From Stenotrophomonas acidaminiphila (GTDB taxonomy: Bacteria > Pseudomonadota > Gammaproteobacteria > Xanthomonadales > Xanthomonadaceae): a stretch of DNA of 64,000 nucleotides. The notes beneath the pieces were generated by a model. It was not told the DNA's origin. It searched no databases and was given only the letters and a program-made list of their open reading frames with translations. The stretch spans positions 2,030,501 to 2,094,500 of the forward strand of contig CP019797.1 in assembly GCA_002951995.1 (NCBI GenBank), in the 5' to 3' direction. A program made the position numbers and the translations under genes. Position 1 is the first letter of the stretch. Every line of letters starts with the position of its first letter. Of the stretch, positions 55,063-64,000 are shown one piece after another.

Positions 55063-56308
55063 AGCGGCTCTCGACGTACTCGTCGATCAGCGCCACGAAC
55101 TCCTGCGCGATGTTCTCGCCCCGCAGCGTCACCTTCTTCTCGCCATCGACGAATACCGGCGCGGCCGGCGCTTCACCGGTGCCCGGCAGCGAGATGCCGA
55201 TGTTGGCGTGCCGCGATTCGCCCGGGCCATTGACGATGCAGCCCATCACCGCCAGGGTCATGTTTTCCGCGCCCGGGTGGCTCACGCGCCACACCGGCAT
55301 CTTCTCGCGGACATGGTTCTGCACCACCTTGGCCAGCTCCTGGAAGAACTCGGAGGTGGTGCGCCCGCAGCCCGGGCAGGCCGTGACCATCGGCGTGAAC
55401 GCCCGCTGCCCGGTGGTCTGCAGCAGTTCCTGGGCGACGATGACCTCCTGGGTGCGTGGCTGCCCCGGCTCGGGCGTGAGCGAGATGCGGATGGTGTCGC
55501 CGATGCCTTCCTGCAGCAGCACCGCCAGCGCCGCCGACGAAGCGACGATCCCCTTGCTGCCGATGCCGGCCTCGGTCAGGCCCAGGTGCAGGGCGAAATC
55601 GGAGCGGTTGGCCAGGTCACGATAGACCGCGATCAGTTCCTGCACGCCGCTGACCTTGGCCGACAGCACGATGCGCTCGCGCGGCAGGCCCAGTTCGACC
55701 GCGGTCTGCGCCGAATCCAGCGCCGAGCGGATCAGCGCCTCGCGCAGCACCCGGCCGGCGTCCCAGGGCTGCGCGCGCTGGCTGTTCTCGTCCATCAGCC
55801 TGGCCGCCAGGGTCTGGTCCAGCGAGCCCCAGTTGGCGCCGATGCGCACCGGCTTGTCGTAGCGGATGGCGAACTCGATCAGCTGCGCGAACTGGGTGTC
55901 CTTCTTCTTGCCGAAGCCGACGTTGCCCGGGTTGATGCGGTACTTGGCCAGCGCCTCGGCGCAGGCCGGCTCCTGCGCCAGCAGCTGGTGGCCGTTGTAG
56001 TGGAAGTCGCCGATCAGCGGCACCTCCACGCCCATCATCCGCAGCTTGTCGACGATCCGCGGAATGGCCGCGGCGGACTCGGCGTTGTTGACGGTCAGCC
56101 GCACCATTTCCGAACCGGCGCGCCACAGTTCGGCCACCTGGCGGACGCTGGCGGCGACATCGGCGGTGTCGGTATTGGTCATCGACTGGACGACCACCGG
56201 ATGCCCGCCGCCGACCTTCACCCCACCGATATCGACGGCATGGGTGATGCGGCGGGGCCAGGCGGTGGCGTCGGCGGGAGGTGTCGGGCGGGTGACGGCG
56301 TCGTGCAT
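55043..56308 (-). CDS. ispG: 4-Hydroxy-3-methylbut-2-enyl diphosphate synthase
   Basis: 421 aa from ATG 56308 ([20 protein letters not shown]). This Fe4S4 enzyme converts MEcPP to HMBPP in the MEP pathway. The TIM barrel has [15 protein letters not shown] and [18 protein letters not shown]. The cluster Cys are in [13 protein letters not shown] and in [20 protein letters not shown]. The length is normal for the bacterial type. It is divergent from the regB-like gene. Confidence 0.97.
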   Translation of the reverse strand: MHDAVTRPTPPADATAWPRRITHAVDIGGVKVGGGHPVVVQSMTNTDTADVAASVRQVAELWRAGSEMVRLTVNNAESAAAIPRIVDKLRMMGVEVPLIGDFHYNGHQLLAQEPACAEALAKYRINPGNVGFGKKKDTQFAQLIEFAIRYDKPVRIGANWGSLDQTLAARLMDENSQRAQPWDAGRVLREALIRSALDSAQTAVELGLPRERIVLSAKVSGVQELIAVYRDLANRSDFALHLGLTEAGIGSKGIVASSAALAVLLQEGIGDTIRISLTPEPGQPRTQEVIVAQELLQTTGQRAFTPMVTACPGCGRTTSEFFQELAKVVQNHVREKMPVWRVSHPGAENMTLAVMGCIVNGPGESRHANIGISLPGTGEAPAAPVFVDGEKKVTLRGENIAQEFVALIDEYVESRYARHAG

Positions 56309-56387
56309 GGCGCGCAGTTTAGCGCGCCGCCCCGCGCCACCGCATGAACCATGAGCACCGCCCACCTGGACCCATTACGATGCGCGC

Positions 56388-57623
56388 ATGGATTCCGCCG
56401 ACGCCTCGTTCCTTCGCACCCTGTGCAGCCTGCGCTGGCTGGCCACCGCCGGCCAGGCCAGCGCGATCCTGGTCGCCACCGGGCTGCTGGGACTCGACCT
56501 GCCGCAGCTGCCGCTGTGGAGCGGCGTGTGCGTGCTGGCGCTGTTCAACCTCTACGTGCAGTTGCGGGTACACGACAGCGACCCTGCCCCGGTCACCGCC
56601 TTCGGCCACATCCTGGTGGACGTGACCGTGCTGACCTGGATGGTCGGCTGGAGCGGGGGCATCACCAATCCGTTCGGCTCGCTGTTCCTGGTCCTGATCG
56701 CGCTGGCCGCACTGGCCCTGCCGTTGCGCTGGACCCATGCGGTGGCCGCGGCGTGCGTTGCCGGGTATGCGGTGAGCGCGATCTTCGGGCTGCCGCTGCA
56801 CGGCGGTTACTTTGATTCGATGAGCCTGCAGTTGTGGGGCGCGGCGGCCAATTTCCTGCTCTCCAGCGTGGTCGTGCTGGTGTTCTCGACGCGGCTGGCC
56901 GCGGCGCTGCGCGAGCGCGAGAACCAGCTGGCGCTGCTGCGCGAACGCTTCGTGCGCAACGAGGGCATCGTCGCCCTGGCCACCCATGCGGCATCGGTGG
57001 CGCATGAACTGAACACCCCGCTGGCGACCATGACCCTGCTGGCCGACGACATCGCCGAACAGTACGCCGGCGACCCGCTGATGCAGGAAGACATGGACAC
57101 CCTGCGCGGGCTGCTGGTGCAATGCCGCGAGCGGGTGCTGGCGCTGGCGGCGCCGGCAGAAGGCGCGCGCCGCCGCGCCCGCGTGTCGATCGGCGACGTG
57201 CTCGAGCAATGGCGCCTGGTGCGCCCGACCGTGCACCTGCGGCGCAACGCCGACGCGCCGCTGCAGCTGGCGCTGGACCCGGGGGTCGGCCACCTGCTGC
57301 AGGTACTGCTGAACAACGCCGCCGACGCCGGCGAACAGACCGGGCAGGGCCAGGTCGACCTGGACATCCGCATCGACGGCGACCACCTGTACGGCGAAGT
57401 CCGCGACTACGGCCCCGGCTTCAAGGCCAACGACGCCGCCCACGCGGCGCTGCCGGGCACCCTGTTCAACAGCGGCAAGACCGGCGGCATGGGCGTGGGC
57501 CTGGCGCTGTCCCATGCCACCATCGAACGGCTGCACGGGGAACTGTGGATGCGCCCGGCCGAAGGCCGCGGTACCCGCGTCGGTTTCCGGCTGCCCCTTG
57601 TCAATATGGAAGCCAATCCATGA
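56388..57623 (+). CDS. RegB/PrrB-like redox-sensing histidine kinase
   Basis: 411 aa with about six transmembrane helices (15-175). The quinone-site motif GGITNPF is at 90-96. The phospho-acceptor His206 is in ASVAHELNTPLATM. Cys246 in LLVQCRERV is at the place of the redox-active RegB Cys. The ATPase domain has LLNNAADAG, DYGPGF and GMGVGLALSHATIERLHG. RegB senses the quinone pool and oxygen state. Its gene overlaps the response-regulator gene by 4 bp (ATGA). Confidence 0.93.
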   Translation: MDSADASFLRTLCSLRWLATAGQASAILVATGLLGLDLPQLPLWSGVCVLALFNLYVQLRVHDSDPAPVTAFGHILVDVTVLTWMVGWSGGITNPFGSLFLVLIALAALALPLRWTHAVAAACVAGYAVSAIFGLPLHGGYFDSMSLQLWGAAANFLLSSVVVLVFSTRLAAALRERENQLALLRERFVRNEGIVALATHAASVAHELNTPLATMTLLADDIAEQYAGDPLMQEDMDTLRGLLVQCRERVLALAAPAEGARRRARVSIGDVLEQWRLVRPTVHLRRNADAPLQLALDPGVGHLLQVLLNNAADAGEQTGQGQVDLDIRIDGDHLYGEVRDYGPGFKANDAAHAALPGTLFNSGKTGGMGVGLALSHATIERLHGELWMRPAEGRGTRVGFRLPLVNMEANP

Positions 57624-58183
57624 GCCCTTCTGCCCACGGCCTGCTGGTCGACGACGATCCGCTGTACCTGCGCACCCTGCAACGCAGCCTCGCCCGGCGC
57701 GAGATCGAGACCGTCACCGCCCATGACATCGCAGGTGCGCTGGAGCAGGCCACGCGCGCGCCGCCGGCATTCGCGCTGATCGACCTCAAGCTTGGCGGCG
57801 AATCCGGCCTGGCGCTGATCCAGCCGCTGCGCGCGCTGCGCGCGGACATGCGCATCCTGCTGGTCACCGGCTACGCGTCGATCGCCACCGCGGTGGAGGC
57901 GATCAAGCTGGGCGCCGACGATTACCTGCCCAAGCCGGCGACGGTGCCGATGATCCTGCGCGCGCTGGGCGAGGCCGACGAGGGCGGCGAGGAACACGAG
58001 GACGTCGAGCCGCCCGATGCGATGACCCCGATCAGCCGCCTGCAGTGGGAACACATCCAGCAGGCGCTGCACGAAACCGGCGGCAACGTCTCGGCCGCCG
58101 CGCGCCTGCTCGGCATGCACCGCCGCTCGCTGCAGCGCAAGCTGCTCAAGCGGCCGAGCCCGGAGCGCGATCCGCACCGTTGA
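57620..58183 (+). CDS. RegA/PrrA-like response regulator
   Basis: 187 aa. The receiver has LLVDDDPLYLRTLQRSL, phospho-acceptor Asp55 (LIDLKLGGESGL) and Lys near 105 (DDYLPKPA). A Pro/Glu-rich linker leads to a Fis-type HTH (VSAAARLLGMHRRSLQRKLL). This is the compact RegA/PrrA/ActR layout. It is translationally coupled to the RegB-like kinase. Expected targets are respiration, electron transport or carbon genes; none can be assigned here. Confidence 0.93.
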   Translation: MSPSAHGLLVDDDPLYLRTLQRSLARREIETVTAHDIAGALEQATRAPPAFALIDLKLGGESGLALIQPLRALRADMRILLVTGYASIATAVEAIKLGADDYLPKPATVPMILRALGEADEGGEEHEDVEPPDAMTPISRLQWEHIQQALHETGGNVSAAARLLGMHRRSLQRKLLKRPSPERDPHR

Positions 58184-58216
58184 CGCCGCGCACCGCCGCT
58201 CCGGAAGCGGGGTGTC

Positions 58217-58984
58217 TTACCCGCGCTGGATGGACACCCCGCCATCGACCCGCATCGCGGTGCCGGTGACGAACGAGGATGCCGGCGACACCAGGAACAG
58301 CGCCGCGGCCGCGATCTCCCCGGGCTGCGCCAGGCGGCGCAGCGCATGCAGGCGCGCCACCGCGCCCAGCGCCGCCTCGTCGGGGTTCATCTCGCGGGCC
58401 ATCGGCGTGTCGGTGCCGCCGGGCAACAGCGCATTGACGCGCACCCCGGACGGCCCGAGCTCGGCCGCCAGCGACTGCACCAGGCCGATGACACCGGCCT
58501 TGCTGGCCGCATACGCGGCCGTACACGGAAAGCCGGCGGTGTGGCCAACGAAGGTCGAGGTGAACACCAGGCTGGCGCCGCTGCCGGTGCGCAGCAGCGA
58601 CGGAATCTGGTACTTGGCGCCAAGGAAGGCCGCGGTCAGGTTGACCGCCAGCGCATGCTGCCAGTCGCCCAGCGCGACCTCGGGCGTGGGCTGCAGCGGC
58701 CCCAGCACGCCGGCGTTGTTGAAGGCCGCATGCAGCGGGCCGAAGGTGTCCTCGGCATGGCGCACCAGCGCCTGTGCGTAGGCTTCCTCGCACACGTCGC
58801 CGGCCAGCCAGGTGGCGGCGCCGCCGCCGGCCTGGATCTGCGCGGCCAGCGCCTGCAGTTCGGCGCCGCGGCGCGCGCCCAGCACCACCCGCGCGCCTTC
58901 GGCGGCGAACAGCAGCGCGGCGGCGCGGCCGATGCCGGAACTGGCGCCGGTGATCAGTATGGTCTTGTCGTGCAATGCCTTCAT
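58217..58984 (-). CDS. Short-chain dehydrogenase/reductase
   Basis: This 255-aa classical SDR has cofactor loop TGASSGIG (12-19), NNAG (89-92), Ser143, Tyr158 and Lys162 (CTAAYAASKAG) and the C-terminal DGGVSIQRG. The Arg in LGARRGAEL after beta-2 favours NADP(H). The substrate is unknown. It is convergent with the regA-like gene and lies in its own transcription unit ahead of acnB. Confidence 0.9.
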   Translation of the reverse strand: MKALHDKTILITGASSGIGRAAALLFAAEGARVVLGARRGAELQALAAQIQAGGGAATWLAGDVCEEAYAQALVRHAEDTFGPLHAAFNNAGVLGPLQPTPEVALGDWQHALAVNLTAAFLGAKYQIPSLLRTGSGASLVFTSTFVGHTAGFPCTAAYAASKAGVIGLVQSLAAELGPSGVRVNALLPGGTDTPMAREMNPDEAALGAVARLHALRRLAQPGEIAAAALFLVSPASSFVTGTAMRVDGGVSIQRG

Positions 58985-59080
58985 ATGCGGCTCCCGATGG
59001 ATGGAGCGCGCAGGATGAAGGCCGGCGGCGCGCGGCGCTCGCCGCTATCGGACATGGCATTGGCGCAGCGCATGGAAACG

Positions 59081-59106
59081 AAAAGCCCGGCGTGTGCCGG
59101 GCTTTT
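59081..59106 (-). terminator. Terminator of acnB
   Basis: AAAAGCCCGGC-GTGT-GCCGGGCTTTT forms an 11-bp stem with T-tract on the minus strand, 24 bp after the acnB stop. It can also act on the plus strand. Confidence 0.88.
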
Positions 59107-59129
59107 CGGGTAGTGCGTGCCGCCGTGGC

Positions 59130-61721
59130 TTACGCCGCGACGGTGTCGGCCACGTCCTTGTAGTCCGCGATCTGGTCGAAGTTCATGTAGCGGTAGATCT
59201 CCGCGCCATTGGCGTTGATCACGCCGATGTCGGCCATGTACTCCTCCTTGGTCGGGATCCGGCCCAGGCGCGAGCAGATCGCCGCCAGTTCCGCCGAGCC
59301 CAGGTACACATTGGTGTTGCGGCCCAGGCGGTTGGGGAAGTTGCGGGTCGAGGTCGACATCGCGGTGGAGCCTTCGCGGATCTGCGCCTGGTTGCCCATG
59401 CACAGCGAGCAGCCCGGCATTTCCATGCGCGCGCCGGCGCTGCCGAAGGTGCCGTACACGCCTTCCTTGGTCAGCTCGGAGGCATCCATCTTGGTCGGCG
59501 GGGCCACCCACAGGCGGGTCGGGATGTCGCGCTTGCCTTCCAGCAGCTTGGCGGCGGCACGGAAGTGGCCGATGTTGGTCATGCACGAACCGATGAACAC
59601 CTCGTCGATCCTGGCGCCGGCCACTTCGGACAGGGTCTTGACGTCGTCCGGGTCGTTCGGGCACGCCACGATCGGCTCGTGGATGTCGGCCAGGTCGATC
59701 TCGATGACCGCGGCGTACTCGGCGTCGGCATCCGGCTCCAGCAGCTGCGGGTCGGCCAGCCACGCTTCCATCTTCTCGATCCGGCGCGCCAGCGAGCGGG
59801 CGTCTTGGTAGCCTTCGGCGATCATCCACTTCAGCAGCGTGATGTTGCTGTTGAGGTACTCGATGATCGGCTCCTTGTTCAGGCGCACGGTGCAGCCGGC
59901 GGCCGAGCGTTCGGCCGAGGCGTCGGACAGCTCGAACGCCTGCTCCACCTTCAGCTCCGGCAGGCCTTCGATCTCCAGGATGCGGCCGGAGAAGATGTTC
60001 TTCTTGCCGGCCTTGGCCACGGTCAGCAGGCCCTGCTTGATGGCATACAGCGGGATCGCGTTGACCAGGTCACGCAGGGTCACGCCCGGCTGCATCTGGC
60101 CCTTGAAGCGCACCAGCACCGACTCCGGCATGTCCAGCGGCATGACCCCGGTGGCCGCGGCGAAGGCGACCAGGCCCGAACCGGCCGGGAACGAGATGCC
60201 CACCGGGAAACGGGTGTGCGAGTCGCCGCCGGTGCCGACGGTGTCGGGCAGCAGCATGCGGTTGAGCCAGCTGTGGATCACGCCGTCGCCCGGGCGCAGC
60301 GACACGCCGCCGCGGGTGGAGATGAACTCCGGCAGGGTGTGGTGGGTCTTCACGTCCACCGGCTTCGGATAGGCGGCGGTATGGCAGAACGACTGCATCA
60401 CCAGGTCGGCCGAGAAGCCCAGGCAGGCCAGGTCCTTGAGCTCGTCGCGGGTCATCGGGCCGGTGGTGTCCTGCGAACCCACCGAGGTCATCTTCGGTTC
60501 GCAGTAGGTGCCCGGGCGCATGCCCTTGCCTTCCGGCAGGCCACAGGCGCGGCCGACCATCTTCTGCGCCAGCGAGTAGCCCTTGCCGGTGTCGGCCGGC
60601 TGCACCGGCAGGCGGAACAGGGTGGTGGCCGGCAGGCCCAGCGCCTCGCGCGCCTTGGCGGTCAGGCCGCGGCCGATGATCAGCGGAATGCGGCCGCCGG
60701 CGCGCACTTCGTCGAACAGCACTTCGGACTTCACCTCGAACTCGGCGATCACCTCACCGTTCTTCAGCGCCTTGCCTTCGTACGGACGCAGCTCGACGAC
60801 GTCGCCGTGCTCCATCTTCGACACGTCAAGCTCGATCGGCAGCGCGCCGGCGTCTTCCATGGTGTTGTAGAAGATCGGTGCGATCTTGCCGCCCAGGCAC
60901 ACGCCGCCGGCGCGCTTGTTGGGGATGTACGGGATGTCGTCGCCGGTCCACCACAGCACGCTGTTGGTGGCCGACTTGCGCGAGGAGCCGGTGCCGACCA
61001 CGTCGCCGACGTAGGCGACCAGGTGGCCCTTTTCCTTCAGCGACAGGATCTGCTGGATCGGGCCGCGCTTGCCGTCTTCTTCCGGGGTGAACGGCGCGTC
61101 GTCGCGCTTGTTCTTCAGCATCGCCAGGGCGTGCATCGGGATGTCCGGGCGGGTGGTGGCGTCCGGCGCCGGCGACAGGTCGTCGGTGTTGGTCTCGCCC
61201 GGCACCTTGAACACGGTGATGGTCAGGCTCTGCGGCACTTCCGGCTTGCTGGTGAACCACTCGGCGTCGGCCCAGCTCTGCAGCACGGCCTGCGCGTTGG
61301 CGTTGCCGGCCTTGGCCTTTTCCTGCACGTCATGGAACGCGTCGAACACCAGCAGGGTGTTCTTCAGCGCGTCGGCGGCGATGGCGCCGACCTGGGCGTC
61401 GTCCAGCAGCTGGATCAGCGGCGCGACGTTGTAGCCGCCGAGCATGGTGCCCAGCAGTTCGGTGGCGCGCTCGCGGCTGATCAGGGCGTTCTTCTCGGTA
61501 CCGAAGGCGACCGCCGCCAGGTACGACGCCTTGACCTTGGCGGCATCGTCCACGCCGGCCGGCACGCGGTGGGTGATCAGGTCGAGCAGGAACTCGGCCT
61601 CGCCCGCCGGCGGGTTCTTCAACAGCTCGATGACGTCGGCCGTCTGCTGTGCGCTCAGCGGCAGCGGCGGGATGCCGAGCGCGGCGCGCTCGGCTACGTG
61701 GTGGCGGTAGGCTTCCAACAT
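59130..61721 (-). CDS. acnB: Aconitate hydratase B
   Basis: 863 aa from ATG 61721 ([20 protein letters not shown]), preceded by GGGAG. The HEAT-like N-terminal domain, swivel domain and the catalytic domain are complete. Fe-S ligands are in [13 protein letters not shown] and [13 protein letters not shown]. It isomerises citrate to isocitrate and may act as an iron- and oxidant-sensitive RNA-binding switch. The vapBC-like pair lies upstream on the same strand and acnA diverges beyond it. Confidence 0.97.
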   Translation of the reverse strand: MLEAYRHHVAERAALGIPPLPLSAQQTADVIELLKNPPAGEAEFLLDLITHRVPAGVDDAAKVKASYLAAVAFGTEKNALISRERATELLGTMLGGYNVAPLIQLLDDAQVGAIAADALKNTLLVFDAFHDVQEKAKAGNANAQAVLQSWADAEWFTSKPEVPQSLTITVFKVPGETNTDDLSPAPDATTRPDIPMHALAMLKNKRDDAPFTPEEDGKRGPIQQILSLKEKGHLVAYVGDVVGTGSSRKSATNSVLWWTGDDIPYIPNKRAGGVCLGGKIAPIFYNTMEDAGALPIELDVSKMEHGDVVELRPYEGKALKNGEVIAEFEVKSEVLFDEVRAGGRIPLIIGRGLTAKAREALGLPATTLFRLPVQPADTGKGYSLAQKMVGRACGLPEGKGMRPGTYCEPKMTSVGSQDTTGPMTRDELKDLACLGFSADLVMQSFCHTAAYPKPVDVKTHHTLPEFISTRGGVSLRPGDGVIHSWLNRMLLPDTVGTGGDSHTRFPVGISFPAGSGLVAFAAATGVMPLDMPESVLVRFKGQMQPGVTLRDLVNAIPLYAIKQGLLTVAKAGKKNIFSGRILEIEGLPELKVEQAFELSDASAERSAAGCTVRLNKEPIIEYLNSNITLLKWMIAEGYQDARSLARRIEKMEAWLADPQLLEPDADAEYAAVIEIDLADIHEPIVACPNDPDDVKTLSEVAGARIDEVFIGSCMTNIGHFRAAAKLLEGKRDIPTRLWVAPPTKMDASELTKEGVYGTFGSAGARMEMPGCSLCMGNQAQIREGSTAMSTSTRNFPNRLGRNTNVYLGSAELAAICSRLGRIPTKEEYMADIGVINANGAEIYRYMNFDQIADYKDVADTVAA

Positions 61722-61762
61722 GACAACTCCCGGGTGGTACGGATGAGGAATGGGGTATGGGC

Positions 61763-62163
61763 TCAGGCTTGCGGCACGATCAGCTTCAGGCCCTTGAAGT
61801 AGTCGCGGTAAAACGTGTCGTTCCAGGTGATCAGGCCGTCGCACTGCAGCAGGGCGTGGGCGCCGACCATGAAATCGTCGATGCGGCGGCTGTCGCCGGC
61901 ATTGCGCTGGCGGTGGCGGCGGTGCATCTCGCCGGCGCGCAGCGCCGACTTGGCCTCCAGCGGGCTGAAATGGATGCCCATTTCCTCCAGCGCCTCCTGT
62001 ACCTGCGCGCCGCCACGCAGCGAGGCGCAGATCTCGGCCAGGGTCGTGCCGCAGACCACCACCCGGCCACCGACCAGCGCCTGCCGCAGGCAGGCCTCCA
62101 CCGCGTCGGCGCGGGGCCGTCGCTGAGCAGTTCGATCAGCACCGGGGAATCGACCGCGATCAT
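61763..62163 (-). pseudogene. vapC: VapC-like PIN-domain toxin, one apparent frameshift
   Basis: ATG 62163 begins [17 protein letters not shown]. The rest reads in another frame: [52 protein letters not shown] and [12 protein letters not shown]. One extra base in the four-G run at 62113-62116 restores about 133 aa. The acidic residues of a PIN RNase site (Asp5, Glu in LAEI, Asp in RIDD and WND) are all present. Its ATG overlaps the antitoxin stop by 4 bp. The symbol is a family-level name; the RNA target is unknown. Confidence 0.8.
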
Positions 62164-62402
62164 GCGCCGCCGGCCTCGCCGGCCTCGTCGCGCACGGTAC
62201 GCACGGCCTGCTCGGCGGACGGGAAGCCGTCCAGCGCGAACTTGCCACGGGCACGGGAAATGGCATCGTCCACGCTCTTGCGCAGGATGATGCGGCTGCC
62301 TTCCAGCTCGACCTTCAACAGCGTGCCCTTGGTCAGGCCCAGCGCGTCGCGCACGGCCTTGGGCAGGGTGATCTGTCCGCGTTCAGCAACGGTGGCTTCC
62401 AT
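62160..62402 (-). CDS. vapB: AbrB/MazE-type antitoxin of a VapBC pair
   Basis: 80 aa from ATG 62402, with GGAGGG upstream. The swapped-hairpin AbrB domain is MEATVAERGQITLPKAVRDA, then LGLTKGTLLKVELEGSRIIL. The C-terminal part (FALDGFPSAEQAVRTVRDEA) probably wraps the toxin. It is coupled to the toxin gene by a 4-bp overlap. Autoregulation through the dyad upstream is likely. Confidence 0.88.
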   Translation of the reverse strand: MEATVAERGQITLPKAVRDALGLTKGTLLKVELEGSRIILRKSVDDAISRARGKFALDGFPSAEQAVRTVRDEAGEAGGA

Positions 62403-62417
62403 CGGGCGCCCTCCAAA

Positions 62418-62456
62418 GTATGCACGAATTATACATACCTTGACCCGCATACCCAA
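62418..62456 (-). promoter_or_regulatory. vapBC promoter with GTATG/CATAC dyad
   Basis: A perfect TATAAT (62428-62433) on the minus strand has TTGGGT (62451-62456) 17 bp upstream. GTATG (62418-62422) and CATAC (62434-62438) flank the -10, a likely site for the antitoxin or the VapBC complex. Confidence 0.6.
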
Positions 62457-62682
62457 GCGCACGGGGCACCCTTGGCAGCGCCGCAAGGCTTGTGCCGCAA
62501 GGGTCTGCGCCCTTCCCGTGACATGGCTGCAACAAACCGGTGCGTATGCTCGGGGGCCTGCACCGGCCCCGCCCCCGGAAAGATCGTCCATACTCGGGCG
62601 ACCGCTTCACTGAACGGGGCGCACCGCGCCAGCCAGCGCGCGCCTGAGCGCCGCCGCACGCCATCCGCAACAGGAGTCAGCC

Positions 62683-64000
<1,318 letters not shown>

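Overview
The window is GC-rich chromosomal DNA from a gammaproteobacterium of the Xanthomonadaceae (Stenotrophomonas, Pseudoxanthomonas or Xanthomonas type). The evidence is gene content and order: rlmN-pilF-rodZ, yfgM-bamB-der, cmk-rpsA-ihfB-lapA-lapB followed by a WbpL/WbpM-type pair and galU, a FadN-type fadBA pair behind a PsrA-like regulator, a 'transmembrane repetitive protein', RegB/RegA-type signalling, and acnB/acnA separated by a toxin-antitoxin pair. Genus is inferred only from protein and intergenic-repeat resemblance.

Positions 1-3723 are the right end of an integrative element in the 3' end of guaA. It carries a RepA-family replication initiator (cut by the window edge), an AlpA-type regulator, two unrecognised genes (one with a C-terminal HTH) and a DUF4102-type tyrosine integrase beside guaA. 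This part is visibly richer in A/T than the rest. Positions 3724-15861 are minus-strand housekeeping: guaA, guaB, folD, a rhodanese-MoeB/ThiF fusion, der, bamB, yfgM, rodZ, pilF, rlmN, ndk. A divergent fatty-acid module follows (psrA-like tetR, fadB-like, fadA) with a good PsrA operator. Then comes a 570-bp gene-free stretch with two long fold-back elements, a REP-like palindrome and a terminator.

Positions 20979-29333 are a minus-strand block for envelope polysaccharide (galU, wbpM-like, GT4), LPS control (lapAB) and translation/nucleoid functions (ihfB, rpsA, cmk). Positions 29523-34154 hold a zinc-independent-type L36 gene, a small periplasmic protein, the agmatine-to-putrescine genes aguA and aguB, a GNAT and a TraB-family protein. 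Positions 34177-43075 hold two small membrane proteins and an MdtABC-like tripartite RND operon with two permeases. It is divergent from two small cytochrome c genes. A complete IS481-like element (44437-45459) with CTAG duplications separates these from the transmembrane repetitive protein, nfuA, phhB, a TonB-domain lipoprotein, rluC and rne. The last part holds a LuxR-type response regulator, PAP2 phosphatase, ispG, regB/regA-like genes, an SDR, acnB, vapBC-like genes and the start of acnA.

One technical point affects the whole annotation. Five genes (lapB, the GT4 gene, cmk, the transposase and vapC) each need one extra base in a G/C run of 4-6 to read as full-length family members, and the 5' end of rodZ may be a sixth case. 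Two of these genes are normally essential, so systematic homopolymer under-calling is more likely than real decay.
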